Numbered from the stretch's first letter, positions 12,401 through 20,525 are shown. The stretch: 64,000 nt of DNA from Sceloporus undulatus (GCF_019175285.1 NC_056527.1:105080970-105144969); one strand, 5' to 3'. Notes: a model not told the origin generated them from the letters alone. Made by a program: numbers and translations.

Positions 12401-13506
12401 CACCTTATTTGCCACCACTGACTACTACTGTTTCTTTCTTTCCTGGAAATTTGAAAGATTGGTAGACCATAGAGTGACACTAGTCTACAGACCACAACTT
12501 TAGGGCAATAAAACAAAGCAGAAATGCCCTGCCAGGGGAAACACCCTGTATGGATGAGACCTTCCCTCCTTGGTTGTTGGGTGCTTTCAAGTAATTTCTG
12601 ACTTATGGCGACCCTAAGGCAAACCTATCATGGGATTTTCTTGACAGGGGTTGTTCACAGGAGATTTGTCATTGCCTACCCCTGAGACTGAGAGAGTATG
12701 ACTTGTCCAAGGTCACCCAGTGGGTTTCATGGCACAGCTGGGAATCAAACCCTGATCTCTGCTGGACCTGATCCCCTTTCTCACTTTCATTCCTTTTGTG
12801 TGATGTCTTTTTAAACTATAAGCCCGAGGGCAGGCAACTGTCTAATAAACAATTTGTAAGCCGCTCTGAGAGCATTTCTCAGGGTATAAATACAATAAAT
12901 AAAATAAAATAAAATAAAACAAATTGGTACTCGGCTTCCTCAGTCAACTCTAGCTGCAATGTACACTCATCCCTCCACATATGCGGCTTTGATTATTCAC
13001 AGATTTATTTAATATGTTCTCTCTAGGTTCCAACAAAAATCGCACTGAAGGATCTAGAGATTCCTAGAGAGAACACTCCACTAGGCATTTGTAGCTTCTC
13101 CAGCGCAATTCTATGGTCAATGTCTGGCAGATGTTGACCACAGAGTTGTGCTGGAGGACCTAGAGACTCCTAGAGAAGTGTTCTCTCAGCTAAAAACATG
13201 GTGGTTTTGTTATTTGTGGTTTCTCCACATTCACAGGGGTCCTGTGCCCCTAATCCTAGTGAATGTGGAAGTGTAGTAAGATTCTACTTTTATGCCTAGG
13301 AAAGCATAAGTCTCCAAAAATGTCCTTGCACTTCCTTTCCCAGGTCTGACCATCTGACCGCACTCCAAGCTGTGTACCTCATCAGACATGGGCTCCGTTG
13401 GACCAGGTTCAGCATTTCCTGCAGTCACTGCCATCTGCAGCAAGCCCTGGAGGTTGCGGGGAGGTTCCCGGGGAGGTTGGCTGCCATCCGGTCCACCTTC
13501 AGCCAT
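3347..13506 (-). CDS. HSPBP1: HSPBP1, Hsp70-binding protein 1 (complete, 7 coding exons)
   Basis: Coding exons in transcript order are 13506-13378, 12272-12059, 10776-10552, 9956-9801, 8876-8780, 7690-7579 and 3424-3347. They total 1011 nt, 336 residues plus TAA, and every junction is GT-AG and in phase. Seen: an N-terminal block PPRNLQGLLQMAVTAG, then RRQWLQEAM, then helical repeats such as LRWRAAHLVGTCAQNV, RIKALFAISC, LKVKSAFLLQNLL and TLCSMGMVQQLVALI, ending in NMDR. From family knowledge, HSPBP1 is a cytosolic armadillo-fold protein that grips the Hsp70 nucleotide-binding domain and promotes ADP release (the Fes1 family). It also opposes CHIP ubiquitination. The protein is shorter than human (about 360 residues) mainly because the human Gly/Ser-rich N-terminal stretch is missing. 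The start is the first ATG of the exon and gives the expected N-terminal block. The gene is head to head with BRSK1, as in mammals. I am very sure of the identity; UTR limits are unknown. Confidence 0.97.
3514..3733. mobile_element. Palindromic hAT-like MITE, copy 2
   Basis: Complete copy with ends GATGCATCTGCTCTGCAGAA and TTTCTGCAGTGTGGATTCTG, 90 bp beyond the start of the last HSPBP1 coding exon inside intron 6. Confidence 0.85.
3812..3965 (-). mobile_element. CR1-like LINE 3' end fragment
   Basis: Carries AATCATAGAATCGTAGAGTT and CACAAGGGCCATCCAGTCCA, the 3' terminus of sauropsid CR1 elements in reverse orientation. Heavily 5' truncated. Confidence 0.75.
4783..4976 (-). mobile_element. 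tRNA-derived SINE with (ACA)n tail
   Basis: Reverse copy: GTTGTTGTGTGCC tail side, then GAGGCTGAGAGAGTGTGACT, and the tRNA-like head ending in CACTACGCCACGCTGGCTCT with B-box-like GATTTGAACCCTGG. A second 3' fragment follows (4977-5020). Confidence 0.75.
5475..5600 (-). mobile_element. L2-like LINE 3' end fragment
   Basis: Phrase TTATTTATTGCATTTGTACC with CCACCTTTCTCCCAGGATGG resembles the 3' tail of sauropsid L2/CR1-superfamily elements in reverse. Confidence 0.5.
5658..5906. mobile_element. Tigger/MER2-like MITE
   Basis: TIRs TACAGTCGACCCTCTGTATC and ...AAGGGCCCACTATA, with internal ATTTGAGCATCCAC and GCCATTTTATATAAGGGACA, the layout of MER2-type Tc/mariner derivatives. It contains a (GT)n(GC)n run near 5847-5868. 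Confidence 0.8.
5980..6130 (-). mobile_element. L2-like LINE coding fragment
   Basis: GGGAGTTCCACAGTCTGGGC and ATGGAGAAAGCTCTCTCCAC match the C-terminal end of the L2-type ORF2 (FHSLGTAMEKALST in the reverse-read family). Short and degraded. Confidence 0.45.
6206..7336 (-). mobile_element. L2/CR1-superfamily LINE, 5'-truncated, with 305-codon open reverse-transcriptase end
   Basis: An open frame at 7318-6401 encodes the catalytic YADDTQIIFS motif (family YADD box) near residues 24-33, MGWMRENRLKLNPEKTEVLV, LVTSRLDFCNVLY, LKDLHWLPIRFRAQYKVL and PALWNALPTELRSS. These are the palm/thumb and C-terminus of L2-clade ORF2. The 3'UTR follows, with GAGCCGCCCTGATCGTAGGA and GGGCGGCATATAAATAAA. The endonuclease and upstream RT are missing. 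It sits in the last HSPBP1 intron in the same orientation as the gene. The frame is intact, so the copy is fairly young, but it is an insertion and not a host exon. L2 versus another CR1-superfamily clade is not certain. Confidence 0.85.
7579..7690 (-). CDS. HSPBP1: HSPBP1 coding exon 6
   Basis: Begins TCTTGTAACAG after CCACACAG and ends CAG before GTAGGT (phase 0). Encodes SLVTDFPQGVQECQEPELAL and the helix ending in KDQEEFQ, matching the C-terminal third of the family. Confidence 0.96.
8039..8300 (-). mobile_element. tRNA-derived SINE split by a CR1 3' end
   Basis: SINE tail side at 8043-8061, then CR1 3' end at 8062-8146 (AATCATAGAATTGTATAGTT), then the SINE body resumes with CAGGGTTTTCTTAGCAAGAT and runs to the head at about 8300. 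Confidence 0.7.
8640..8685 (+). mobile_element. L2/CR1-like LINE tail
   Basis: AGCTGGGTGGTGACAAATAA followed by (ATAA)n resembles the 3' terminus of a LINE in plus orientation. Only the tail is recognised. Confidence 0.35.
8780..8876 (-). CDS. HSPBP1: HSPBP1 coding exon 5
   Basis: Begins AGACTC after CCCCCCAG and ends CAG before GTACTG. Encodes ETLCSMGMVQQLVALIRS and EHSTFHEHVLGALC. A second AG two bases into the exon is out of phase, so the first one is used. Confidence 0.95.
8900..9800. other. HSPBP1 intron 4, no feature recognised
   Basis: Unique-looking intronic sequence. Open frames here are short, have no family match that I recognise, and lack splice context that would fit the gene. 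Confidence 0.4.
9801..9956 (-). CDS. HSPBP1: HSPBP1 coding exon 4
   Basis: Starts GTTTGGTTAGAGCC after GCTGCCAG, completing Cys and then LVRAQETGLQQFL. Ends AAAG before GTGAGA. Encodes the repeat containing LDGFSVLMRAMQ and VQKLKVKSAFLLQNLLIDH, nearly identical to human. Confidence 0.97.
10225..10402 (-). mobile_element. tRNA-derived SINE, diverged
   Basis: GTAGTTGTGTGCCTTGATGT, CCCAAGGTCACCCAGTGGGT and CCATTCTGGCTCTC mark a reverse copy, shortened in the middle, in HSPBP1 intron 3. Confidence 0.65.
10552..10776 (-). CDS. HSPBP1: HSPBP1 coding exon 3
   Basis: Starts ACTTCTGC after TTCTTCAG and ends at T of the Cys codon in AISC, before GTAAGT. It encodes DFCKLEGMRLLAHRYLE and two armadillo-like repeats, including LRWRAAHLVGTCAQNV and MRKLLRLLDHD. 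Conserved core of the Hsp70-gripping surface. Confidence 0.97.
11677..11878. mobile_element. Palindromic hAT-like MITE, copy 3
   Basis: GCTGCATCTTCATTGCCACA start and ATTTCTACAGTGAAGATGCC end, with the central ACAAATCCCAGGATTCCATA typical of the family. In HSPBP1 intron 2. Confidence 0.75.
12059..12272 (-). CDS. HSPBP1: HSPBP1 coding exon 2
   Basis: Begins CGG AGA CAG TGG (RRQW) after a CATTCCAG acceptor and ends one base into the Asp codon of DNAAD, before GTATAG. It holds the acidic, Ser-rich linker (STPGTESGESSDE) and the first armadillo-like helix (REGALDLLAELCENLDNAA). Confidence 0.96.
12573..12770 (-). mobile_element. tRNA-derived SINE
   Basis: TGGTTGTTGGGTGCTTTCAA, GACTTATGGCGACCCTAAGG and GGTCACCCAGTGGGTTTCAT mark a good reverse copy lacking the last part of the tRNA head. 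Confidence 0.7.
12780..12920 (+). mobile_element. L2/CR1-superfamily LINE 3' end
   Basis: CAATTTGTAAGCCGCTCTGA and CAGGGTATAAATACAATAAA, then (AATAA)n, are the classic 3' tail of sauropsid L2-type elements in plus orientation. Confidence 0.65.
12960..13276. mobile_element. Tc/mariner-like MITE, type G copy 1
   Basis: Ends TGTACACTCATCCCTCCACA and CTAGTGAATGTGGAAGTGTA. It contains the near-repeated phrases TGGCAGATGTTGACCACAGA and AGAGATTCCTAGAGAGAACA. A second copy lies at 13634-14362. Family assignment is a guess from the terminal CCCTCCACAT pattern. Confidence 0.55.
13378..13506 (-). CDS. HSPBP1: HSPBP1 coding exon 1
   Basis: Encodes residues 1-43, from MAEGGPDGSQPPREPP to EPMSDE. It ends in GAG before a GTACAC donor (phase 0). 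The Gly-rich run of mammalian HSPBP1 is absent. A pyrimidine-rich acceptor 41 nt upstream of the ATG (AG at 13549-13548) suggests the exon itself begins at 13547 and that a noncoding exon lies further upstream. Confidence 0.95.
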
Positions 13507-13549
13507 TGTTGGAGAGTGTAGTTCCAGTCAGGAGATGGCTCACAGAGCT
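13504..13549 (-). promoter_or_regulatory. Candidate splice acceptor and 5'UTR piece of HSPBP1
   Basis: On the minus strand a pyrimidine-rich run (CTCTCTCTTGTCTGCTTC) and an AG precede 40 nt of untranslated sequence and then the ATG. This fits an intron in the 5'UTR, with the first noncoding exon upstream (higher coordinates). That exon was not identified. Confidence 0.5.
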
Positions 13550-13633
13550 TTTAACAAAGAAGCAGACAAGAGAGAGCGTGAATTGAGGCCAAACCCAGGA
13601 GTCAACAAACCTCCCCAAGTTTAGCTAAAAATT

Positions 13634-14362
13634 TACAGCTTTGACTTTTGCAGATTTCATTATTCGCAGTTTTGATTAATATGTTCTCTCTAGGAATCGC
13701 TAAGTCCCAGTGCAACTCTGCCATAAGATGACCACAGAGTTGTGCTGGAGAACCTAGAAGTTCCTAGAGAAAGCACTTCTCTAGGCATTTGTAGATCCTC
13801 TGGAATGATTCTATGATCAACATCTGGCAGATGTTGACCACAGATACCTAGACAGGTATTCTCTCAGATAAAAAGAAGAGGTTTTTTTTTTTTTTAATTT
13901 GCATGTCCAGAGGAGGGCCATAAAAATGGTGAAGGGTCTGGAAAGCATGCCTTATGAGGAAAGACTTAGGGGGCTGGGTATGTTTAGCCTGGAGAAGAGA
14001 CGGTTAAGAGGTGATATGATAGGCGTTTAAGTATTTGAAGGGGTGTCACATTGATAACGGAGCAAGCTTGTTTTCTGCTGCTCCAGAGACTAGAACACCA
14101 AACAATGAACGCAAGCTACAGGAAAAGAGATTCCACCTCAACATTAGGAGGAACTTAATGACAGTAAGAGCTGTTTGACAGTGGAACACACTCTCTCAGA
14201 GGGTGGTGGAGTCTCCTTATTTGGAGGTCTTTAAACAGAGGCTGGATGGCTATCTGTCAGAGGTTTGGGATTGTGGGATCTTACATGGCAGGGGGTTGGA
14301 CTGGATGGTCCTTGGGGTCTCTTCCAACTCTATGATTCTATGAATGTGGAGGGACCATTGTA
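13634..14362. mobile_element. MITE type G copy 2, split by a CR1 LINE
   Basis: Left part 13634-13900 matches copy 1 (ATATGTTCTCTCTAGGAATC, TGGCAGATGTTGACCACAGA). The right terminus ATGTGGAGGGACCATTGTAT resumes at 14343, immediately after the CR1 3' end. Confidence 0.6.
13901..14342 (+). mobile_element. CR1-like LINE 3' end
   Basis: GCATGTCCAGAGGAGGGCCA, CATGCCTTATGAGGAAAGAC and TCTCTTCCAACTCTATGATT mark the end of ORF2 and the 3'UTR of CR1 in plus orientation, ending in the octamer-type TCTATGATTCTATGA tail. Confidence 0.85.
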
Positions 14363-14529
14363 TAAAAAAAGTTTTTTTAAAAAACATAATTGCAATTCAA
14401 TTCTATTAAAAACACATTGTGAAAAAACAGTTCAAAAGACATTTAAAACATAACAACATACAATATAAAAACAGAGCACACCACCCTGAATGCTATTCAG
14501 CCATATGATTAAAATCAGTCAAAAACCTA

Positions 14530-14680
14530 ATTAAAAAGGTCTCAATCTGCTGTCAGAAAGAGCACAGGGAGGAGGCTAACTGGATATCCAGTGGGAAGGA
14601 GTTCCACAGTCTGCGAACAGACACTGAGAAGGCTGTCCTCTGTGTCCTCACCAAAATCTCTCCAGCCACCATGACAGGTG
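14530..14680 (-). mobile_element. L2-like LINE coding fragment
   Basis: GGGAAGGAGTTCCACAGTCT and ACACTGAGAAGGCTGTCCTC repeat the theme of the fragment at 5980, the C-terminal coding end in reverse. Confidence 0.45.
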
Positions 14681-14784
14681 ACAGTAGATAGGAGACTCTG
14701 GAAAATATACCACAAGTAGTCATTTTTCCAAGCTCTGCATCCTGTCACCCTTTCCTTCTGATGCTGAATCAGCAATAGCCATGC

Positions 14785-14950
14785 CTAGTCATTTGGTGAC
14801 CTTGGGCACACCCTCTCAGCCTCAGGGGAAGGCAACGGCAAACCTCCTCTGAACAAACCTTGCCAACAAAACCCCATGATAGGTTTGCCTTAGGGTCACT
14901 GTAAGTCAGGAACGACTTGAAGGCATACAACAACAACAACAACAACTACT
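14785..14950 (+). mobile_element. tRNA-derived SINE, 3' part with (ACAACA)n tail
   Basis: GGTGACCTTGGGCACACCCT, ACCCCATGATAGGTTTGCCT and GACTTGAAGGCATACAACAA, then (CAA)n. The tRNA head is lost. Confidence 0.75.
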
Positions 14951-15286
14951 ACTACCACCTACCTCACAGGGATGGAGTTTTGGTCTTCCTTCCAAGTGTC
15001 CCCAATATCCTTTTCCAGCTCCCAAGAGCTAAAAGGTTTGCAACTTAATGGCTATGAAGAACAACGGATATAAATGGAACACCTAATAATAGAAGTAACG
15101 ACATTATTATTACTACGCCCAGCCTTGCCCTTCCGGTCTGTGCAGAAGAAGCCGCTAACTGTCTTAGCTATAAATCAGAAAAACTGTAGTTTGAACCATA
15201 CCTGAGTCATGAGTGACCTTAGGCAGGCCACTCTGCTCCACTCCCCACATCTGTAATATGGGTAGAGAGGGAAGAATAATATTGTT

Positions 15287-15575
15287 GCTTGTTGTTGTTG
15301 TGTACCTTCAAGTTGGCAACCCTATCATGGGGTTTTCTTGGCAAGATTTCTTCAGACCCAGTTTGCCATTGCTGTCCCCTGAGGCTGAGTGCAGATTCAA
15401 ATCCTGCCTTGGCCATGTGAGCCAACTGGGCGACCTTGGGCAAGTCACACTCTCTCAGCCTAAGAGAAAGGCAATGGCAAACCGCCTCTGAATAAATGTT
15501 ACTCAGAAAACCCCATGATAGATTCGCATTAAGTCTGAAATGGCTTAAAGGCACACAACAACCCCCACCACCACA
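15287..15575. mobile_element. Head-to-head pair of SINE pieces (minus then plus)
   Basis: 15287-15389 is a reverse SINE 3' part (GTTGTTGTTGTGTACCTTCA to CCTGAGGCTGAG). 15390-15575 is a forward copy (AATCCTGCCTTGGCCATGTG to AAAGGCACACAACAA). The two are inverted repeats of about 100 bp. Confidence 0.7.
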
Positions 15576-15820
15576 ACAACTGATCCTATGACTCCACATT
15601 TTTCCAATTATAGCACCATCTGGATACTACCTGGCTAGGGGATGATGGGTGCTAGAGTCCAGCCCACCCAGAAAGCTCTGGAATAGAGAAACAAGTCCAG
15701 TACGTGATCAATCAAAAATTACTTTGTGACTTGAAGGGACCACAATAAAAGAGCTGGCAATCCCCCATTTCCCCAACCCAAAAGAGACCCCCCTACTCTT
15801 ATTTTCTTTCCGCTAGGACT

Positions 15821-16612
15821 GCATCCACACTGCAGAAATAATCCAGTTTGACACCACTTTAACTGCCATGACTCAATGCTATAATATTCTGGGATCTGTT
15901 CTTTTGTGAGACATTTGGCCTTCTTTGTCAGAAAGCTCTAGTGCCAATACAAACTACAAATCCCAGGATTCCATAGGATGGAGCCGTGACATTCAATTCA
16001 GTATCAAACCAGTTTATGTCTAAAGTGTGGATACAGCCTCCATGCTATGGAATCCTGGGAACTGTAGTTAGTTGTGGCACCAGAGGTTCTCTGACAGAAG
16101 GCTAAAAGTCCCACAAGACTACAGTTCCCAAGATTCCCATAGCATGGAGCCATGACATTTAAAGTGGTGTCAAACCAGATTATTTCTGCACTGTGGATGC
16201 AGCCTCCATACGATGGAATCCTGGAAAGTTGTTTGTGGTTGACACCAGAGGTTCTCTGACAGAGAAAGCTAGAAGTCTCACAAAACTACAGTTCCCAGGA
16301 TTCCCATAGCATGGAGCCACGGCAGTTAAATCAGTCTCAAGATGGGTTATTTCTGCAGTGTGGATGCACCATGAATGCTATGGAATCCTGGTGAGAAGGC
16401 TGAAAGAAACCAATACAATTAATTTATAAACCACCCTGGGCATAAAACCAATAAAATTAATTCCTAGGTAGTCAATACATATAGTAAATATGTGAATAGC
16501 TAGAAGGCCTGAACCTGAAGTATGGGCAGAAGAGATAGATAACTGAGCATGGAGGAGCCATGGCATTTAAAGCAGTATCAAACCAGATTATTTCTGCAAT
16601 GTGGATGCATCC
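15821..16612. repeat. Tandem array of palindromic hAT-like MITE units
   Basis: Unit 1 (15821-16038) is a full element. Units 2 (16039-16204) and 3 (16205-16370) start at the central TCCATRCTATGGAATCCTGG and end at GTGGATGCAGCC. Unit 4 (16371-16612) is the same but interrupted at about 16393-16545 by AT-rich sequence with an L2-like tail. Confidence 0.75.
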
Positions 16613-16764
16613 TAAAGGCCTTTCCCTCCTTTTCTCCTCCTCTGACCCTGTGGGGCTCTCCACTACCTTCTTCCCAGTGGTCCACCCCAATCCCTGGGCT
16701 GTTAATCCAGCCCCACACTACTCACCCCCTAATAAAAAACTTCCTAGATACAAGCCATTGCTTC

Positions 16765-16860
16765 TGCAAGCAGCCATTTGCATGAACCACGTGCGAAGGA
16801 AAGGGAGGAGATTCCCTAGTCTGAGCCCAGCTGGGATGGCGACACCTGGTGGCCACCTCG
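16765..16860. promoter_or_regulatory. Small cluster of candidate regulatory motifs
   Basis: Within about 100 bp: octamer-like ATTTGCATG at 16777-16785, E-box CACGTG, and on the minus strand CCACCAGGTGTCGCC, one base from a CTCF-type core. Four CpGs fall here in an otherwise CpG-poor tract. It is an open candidate for a promoter or noncoding first exon of HSPBP1; nothing proves it. Confidence 0.25.
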
Positions 16861-16907
16861 AGGAATAGCAAGAGGGCTTGGCCATAATAATAGCAGCAAT
16901 CCCAGTA

Positions 16908-17045
16908 GCAGTGATACCTTTATGGGAACAACCAAAATGCACAATAGACATGTTGCAAACTTTCGAGGCTTCACTGGCTTCTTCTTCATCAGGCAAGGTT
17001 AGTACAAACCAAAACAGAAACAAAAGCCTGCCTAAAAACCACAAA
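16908..17045. repeat. Unclassified interspersed repeat fragment
   Basis: TGCAAACTTTCGAGGCTTCA and TTCTTCTTCATCAGGCAAGG are phrases I know from dispersed reptile repeats, but I cannot name the family. Confidence 0.35.
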
Positions 17046-17371
17046 CCTGCCTAAAAACCAATAACAAGATTATAAAATTAATAAAATATTACTATAACAA
17101 AGTTAAAACAATACTGTAAAGGTGTAAATTAACACAAATATGTCATGAAATATACAGTCATAAAATCAAGACGAAAGCTGGAAGGCTTCCCTGAATAGAA
17201 TATTCTGTAATTTGGATTTAAAGTAGTCTAAAAAGGTGATAGTCTGCAAATTCATGGGAAGGAGATTCCAGTAATACCTATTAATACATACATCTTAACG
17301 TTCACACAATAAAATATAGCAGACAACAAATTAAAGTAACATTGGATAACAATCCAAAGGCAGGTTTACAG

Positions 17372-17535
17372 TTGAACAGTAAGAAAACAAAAAATGATGA
17401 CCGCAAGTTTACATAACTTTAAAGTAGATGAGAAAATCATTGAAATAGCTCAAGATTTCCCATACTTTGGCTCAGTCATTAATCAGAATAGAGACTGCAG
17501 TCAAGAAATTAGAAGCATTGGTTGCATCAAGTTGA
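17372..17535 (+). mobile_element. RTE-BovB-like LINE coding fragment
   Basis: Reads broadly as AQDFPYFGSVINQNRDCSQE in one frame, matching the VKxFxYLGSxI...CSQEIRRR segment downstream of the RT palm of RTE/BovB elements. Truncated at both ends. Confidence 0.6.
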
Positions 17536-17549
17536 TCACAGACTATTAG

Positions 17550-18282
17550 CACATTTGGCAACTATCTCAATTTAGCAGGAACAGTCCTGATAAATCCTCT
17601 CTCAATCCACTTTCCAGCTGCTTTTAAAATGCCCCTGTTTTTCTCTCCTCCTCCCGCTTTCCCTTTTGTCTTTAGCTTACTTTCATTGTTGCAAGAGATG
17701 GAGAAAGGTGTAATCTTGCCCTTCCCTCTAGGCTCAGGCAAAAGCAAACCGCTGCAGTCTCCCTTAGCTTGTCTGCTCTTTCTCATAAATAACTCTTCCC
17801 ATCTTGACCACACATTGAAGTGGCTTAACCATATGTGTCCCAGGGGTCATTCAGACGTTGTTTTTAGCACAATGATGCAAATCACCATACCAGGATTGTT
17901 ATTCACACTATAGAACCGCATCAATGCACACTTCTACAAGTTCGGTTGTCCACATGTGCAAGTGTTCAAATAAAGATGGTGTTGACAATGTGAATCTATT
18001 TGGAACCCTTTTTTGGTACGCAGTATTTTATTCCAGGCCTGTTCAGGTCTATTTGCATTGGTTATTCATGCTACCAATGATGTGGTTCTTTTAAAACTAC
18101 TCGGGAGGGAAACCAAATATTGATTATCCTGGATTTAGTGGGGTTTTTGATTCCCCCCACTTAATTGGGTGCATTTGGGATATGTGTGAATAATGAAAAA
18201 TTAACCCAGATTCATCCTACTATATTATTTTCACAGTGTGAATAACCTCTACGTTTCATTTGTGAAATTTTAGGAGCTATGT
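17550..18282 (+). mobile_element. Unclassified TIR repeat family X, copy 1, interrupted
   Basis: Body 17550-17842 (AATCCTCTCTCAATCCACTT, CTGCTTTTAAAATGCCCCTG, AATCTTGCCCTTCCCTCTAG) matches copies at 51000, 54921 and 60074. It is broken by another element (17843-18249), and the last part (GTTTCATTTGTGAAATTTTA) resumes at 18254. Confidence 0.65.
17843..18249. mobile_element. Unclassified ~410-bp TIR element, copy 1
   Basis: Ends GGGGTCATTCAGACGTTGTT and the inverse-like CACAGTGTGAATAACCTC. Shares about its whole length with 21317-21734: ATTCACACTATAGAACCGCA, CTATTTGCATTGGTTATT and ATTATTTTCACAGTGTGAA. Confidence 0.6.
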
Positions 18283-18283
18283 A

Positions 18284-19297
18284 GTAAGGATTCATTTCTC
18301 AAGAACTCTGGGCTTTCTTCTGTCCCAGAATGACCTGCAGTCAGTGGTGATTTCACTGCTACATATATCTGATTTTTGTGGTCATCTGGCATCCCAAAAT
18401 CCTTTATTTCAATATTTAGCAGCCCTTTTCTTTAATTCTATATTAAAATCATTGCGAGTGTGTGTGTGTGTATGCAATAAAAAGAATGGAGGCAGAGTGC
18501 CTTCCTTCTCTGTCTACCCTTAAAAAATGAAAAACAAAACTGGCCTAGATTTCCAGCTTGGTTTGAGTCAAACCAACTGAACAACCAAGCAAGAGAGAGC
18601 GAAGAAAAAGCAAGGATTACTGTATTATTATTACTTTGCCTTGCAGACAACTTGAAAGTTCATCATATCTCTTTTCCAAATGTCAGCTGCCATCTTCCTG
18701 TCCTGCTGGCTGTGTCTTTTCCTCGTACCCATTTGATTTCCACTTGCAAGAGTCTGAGCGGATGGCAATGGTCAGGTGAAATGCAGCAGGTGGAGGCCAG
18801 AATATGAATGCATCCCACCCCCCAATATTACCTCCTTGCACATATTTACTTATTTGCTTTACTCTGCCTCTTGATCCATATAGACTTTCAGGAATAAAAG
18901 AAAGAGGAACTAAATTGCAAAACAACAAATAACATCATCAGACAGCAACAAGGGGGGAAAGCTGTTAGTAATGAAACCATCTGTGGAGCTGAGCTATAAA
19001 TATTTTCTCAGCCCAAATGCTTTTTGAAAAATTGAAAATTTGTATTTTTTTTAAAAAAATGTTGTTTTATTAGAGTAGGACAATTTTAGAATTGGGTGTG
19101 TGTGTGTGTGCGCGTGCGTGCGTTCTATTGCTTTTAAATTTGTTTCAGGGGGTATAAATGCCATTTTCATCTAGCTTTGTATTCCTCTGAATTTGTGCAT
19201 TTAAGCATTATGCGGGGTAGAATTCAAATTGAAATCATCTTCATCATCATCTTATGAGTGACAATTCTTCTTATATAGGTAAAATGACACCATCTGT
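18284..19297. other. Intergenic stretch, only microsatellites seen
   Basis: Short (GT)n runs near 18457-18471 and 19097-19121. No gene, RNA or dispersed repeat recognised. Confidence 0.4.
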
Positions 19298-19443
19298 ATA
19301 GTCACCCCTCCATTTTCGCAGACTTCAAATCCACATCCCTCGCTGGTTTGCGGGCAGCAAACAGAGAGGGACAAAATACAGGTGATTTTCTGTTTTTGAA
19401 GGGGGACATAACAGATCCCCCACAAAAACAGAGGGATTACTGT
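19298..19443. mobile_element. Short Tc/mariner-like MITE (~146 bp)
   Basis: Ends TATAGTCACCCCTCCATTTT and ACAGAGGGATTACTGTA are imperfect inverted repeats; internal arms GGGACAAAATACAGGTGATT and GAAGGGGGACATAACAGATC. Confidence 0.55.
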
Positions 19444-19629
19444 ACAGGCTTAGGGGAAACTTACATTTGGAAGGCATACACCAGATAATTAGAAGGAAAA
19501 GCTCTTTATAAATTATAGGAGTGTTGTTTTTTAAACAAAGAACCCAAGAAAGACCAAGAAGTACAGCTGAGTGGCTAAAATCACGCACAGGAACACTCTA
19601 TATTTTGTTACACATTTTTGTTTTCAACT

Positions 19630-19850
19630 TATAACAATGCTATGAATGAGAGGCCTCCCAAAGACCTTGTTGCTAACAGCTCAGGTCTTGCAAACTCAGG
19701 GCTGTATTTTCCTACTGAATGTGTCCACCTGTAATGTGGTTTTTCTCTTTTCCTACTACTGTACCTTCTACTTTTTGGAGTGGTATAATCTTTTCCGAAT
19801 CGTTTTGGCTCATTTCATGTCCCATGTACAATAGCTTCATGTAGCTTCCA
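19630..19850 (-). mobile_element. RTE-BovB-like 3' region fragment
   Basis: AATGAGAGGCCTCCCAAAGA and ACAGCTCAGGTCTTGCAAAC match the reverse of the BovB-type 3' end, as at 35200. Diverged. Confidence 0.4.
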
Positions 19851-20017
19851 GTGAGATTTCATTTGCTCTCTGATCCATGATCCATTTTAATGCCTTTTTG
19901 GCTTTCCGTGGGCTCCATAGAAATCTCTTGCAACACAGTATTTAGTTGATTCTCTTCCTGTCAGAAAAGCATGATTACAAAGAAGAAAAAACAAACACAA
20001 AAAAGAATGAGAGTAAA

Positions 20018-20045
20018 AAGAAAGAAAGAAAGAAAGAAAGAGGAA
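20018..20045. repeat. (AAAG)n microsatellite
   Basis: Six to seven AAAG units within an A/G-rich tract. Confidence 0.85.
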
Positions 20046-20295
20046 GGAAAATACATGGGTTGTGAACAAGGGCTAGGCATATGCTTTGATATAAGTGGAC
20101 TATATTTCCAAAGATATGTCTTGTTGAAGTTAGCATCAATAAAATTCACATTCATGCATAGCTAAAACAGTAGCATCTTCTGATTGTTGAATGATAGATG
20201 GCAAACATTTATGTTTCCAATATTGGAGAAATCTTCGTGCAACAGTAGAAGCATGCAGGATCAAACAGTGTTGGCCCTCATGTTGCAGAAATGTA

Positions 20296-20525
20296 TATAG
20301 TCCCTCAATATCCACAAATTTCTTATCCATGGATTAAACCATCCACAGCTTGAAACTATTTTAAAAAGATATAAATTTCAAAAAACAAAGCTTGATTTTT
20401 GTTATTTTATAAAGGATGCCATTTTACTATGCCATTTTATTGAATGGGACTTGAGCACACATGGATTTTGATATCAGTGGGGGATCCTGGAACCAAGCCC
20501 CAATGCATACCAAGGGCCCATTGTA
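20296..20525. mobile_element. Tigger/MER2-like MITE
   Basis: Ends TATAGTCCCTCAATATCCAC and CCAAGGGCCCATTGTA; central GCCATTTTATTGAATGGGAC. Confidence 0.8.
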
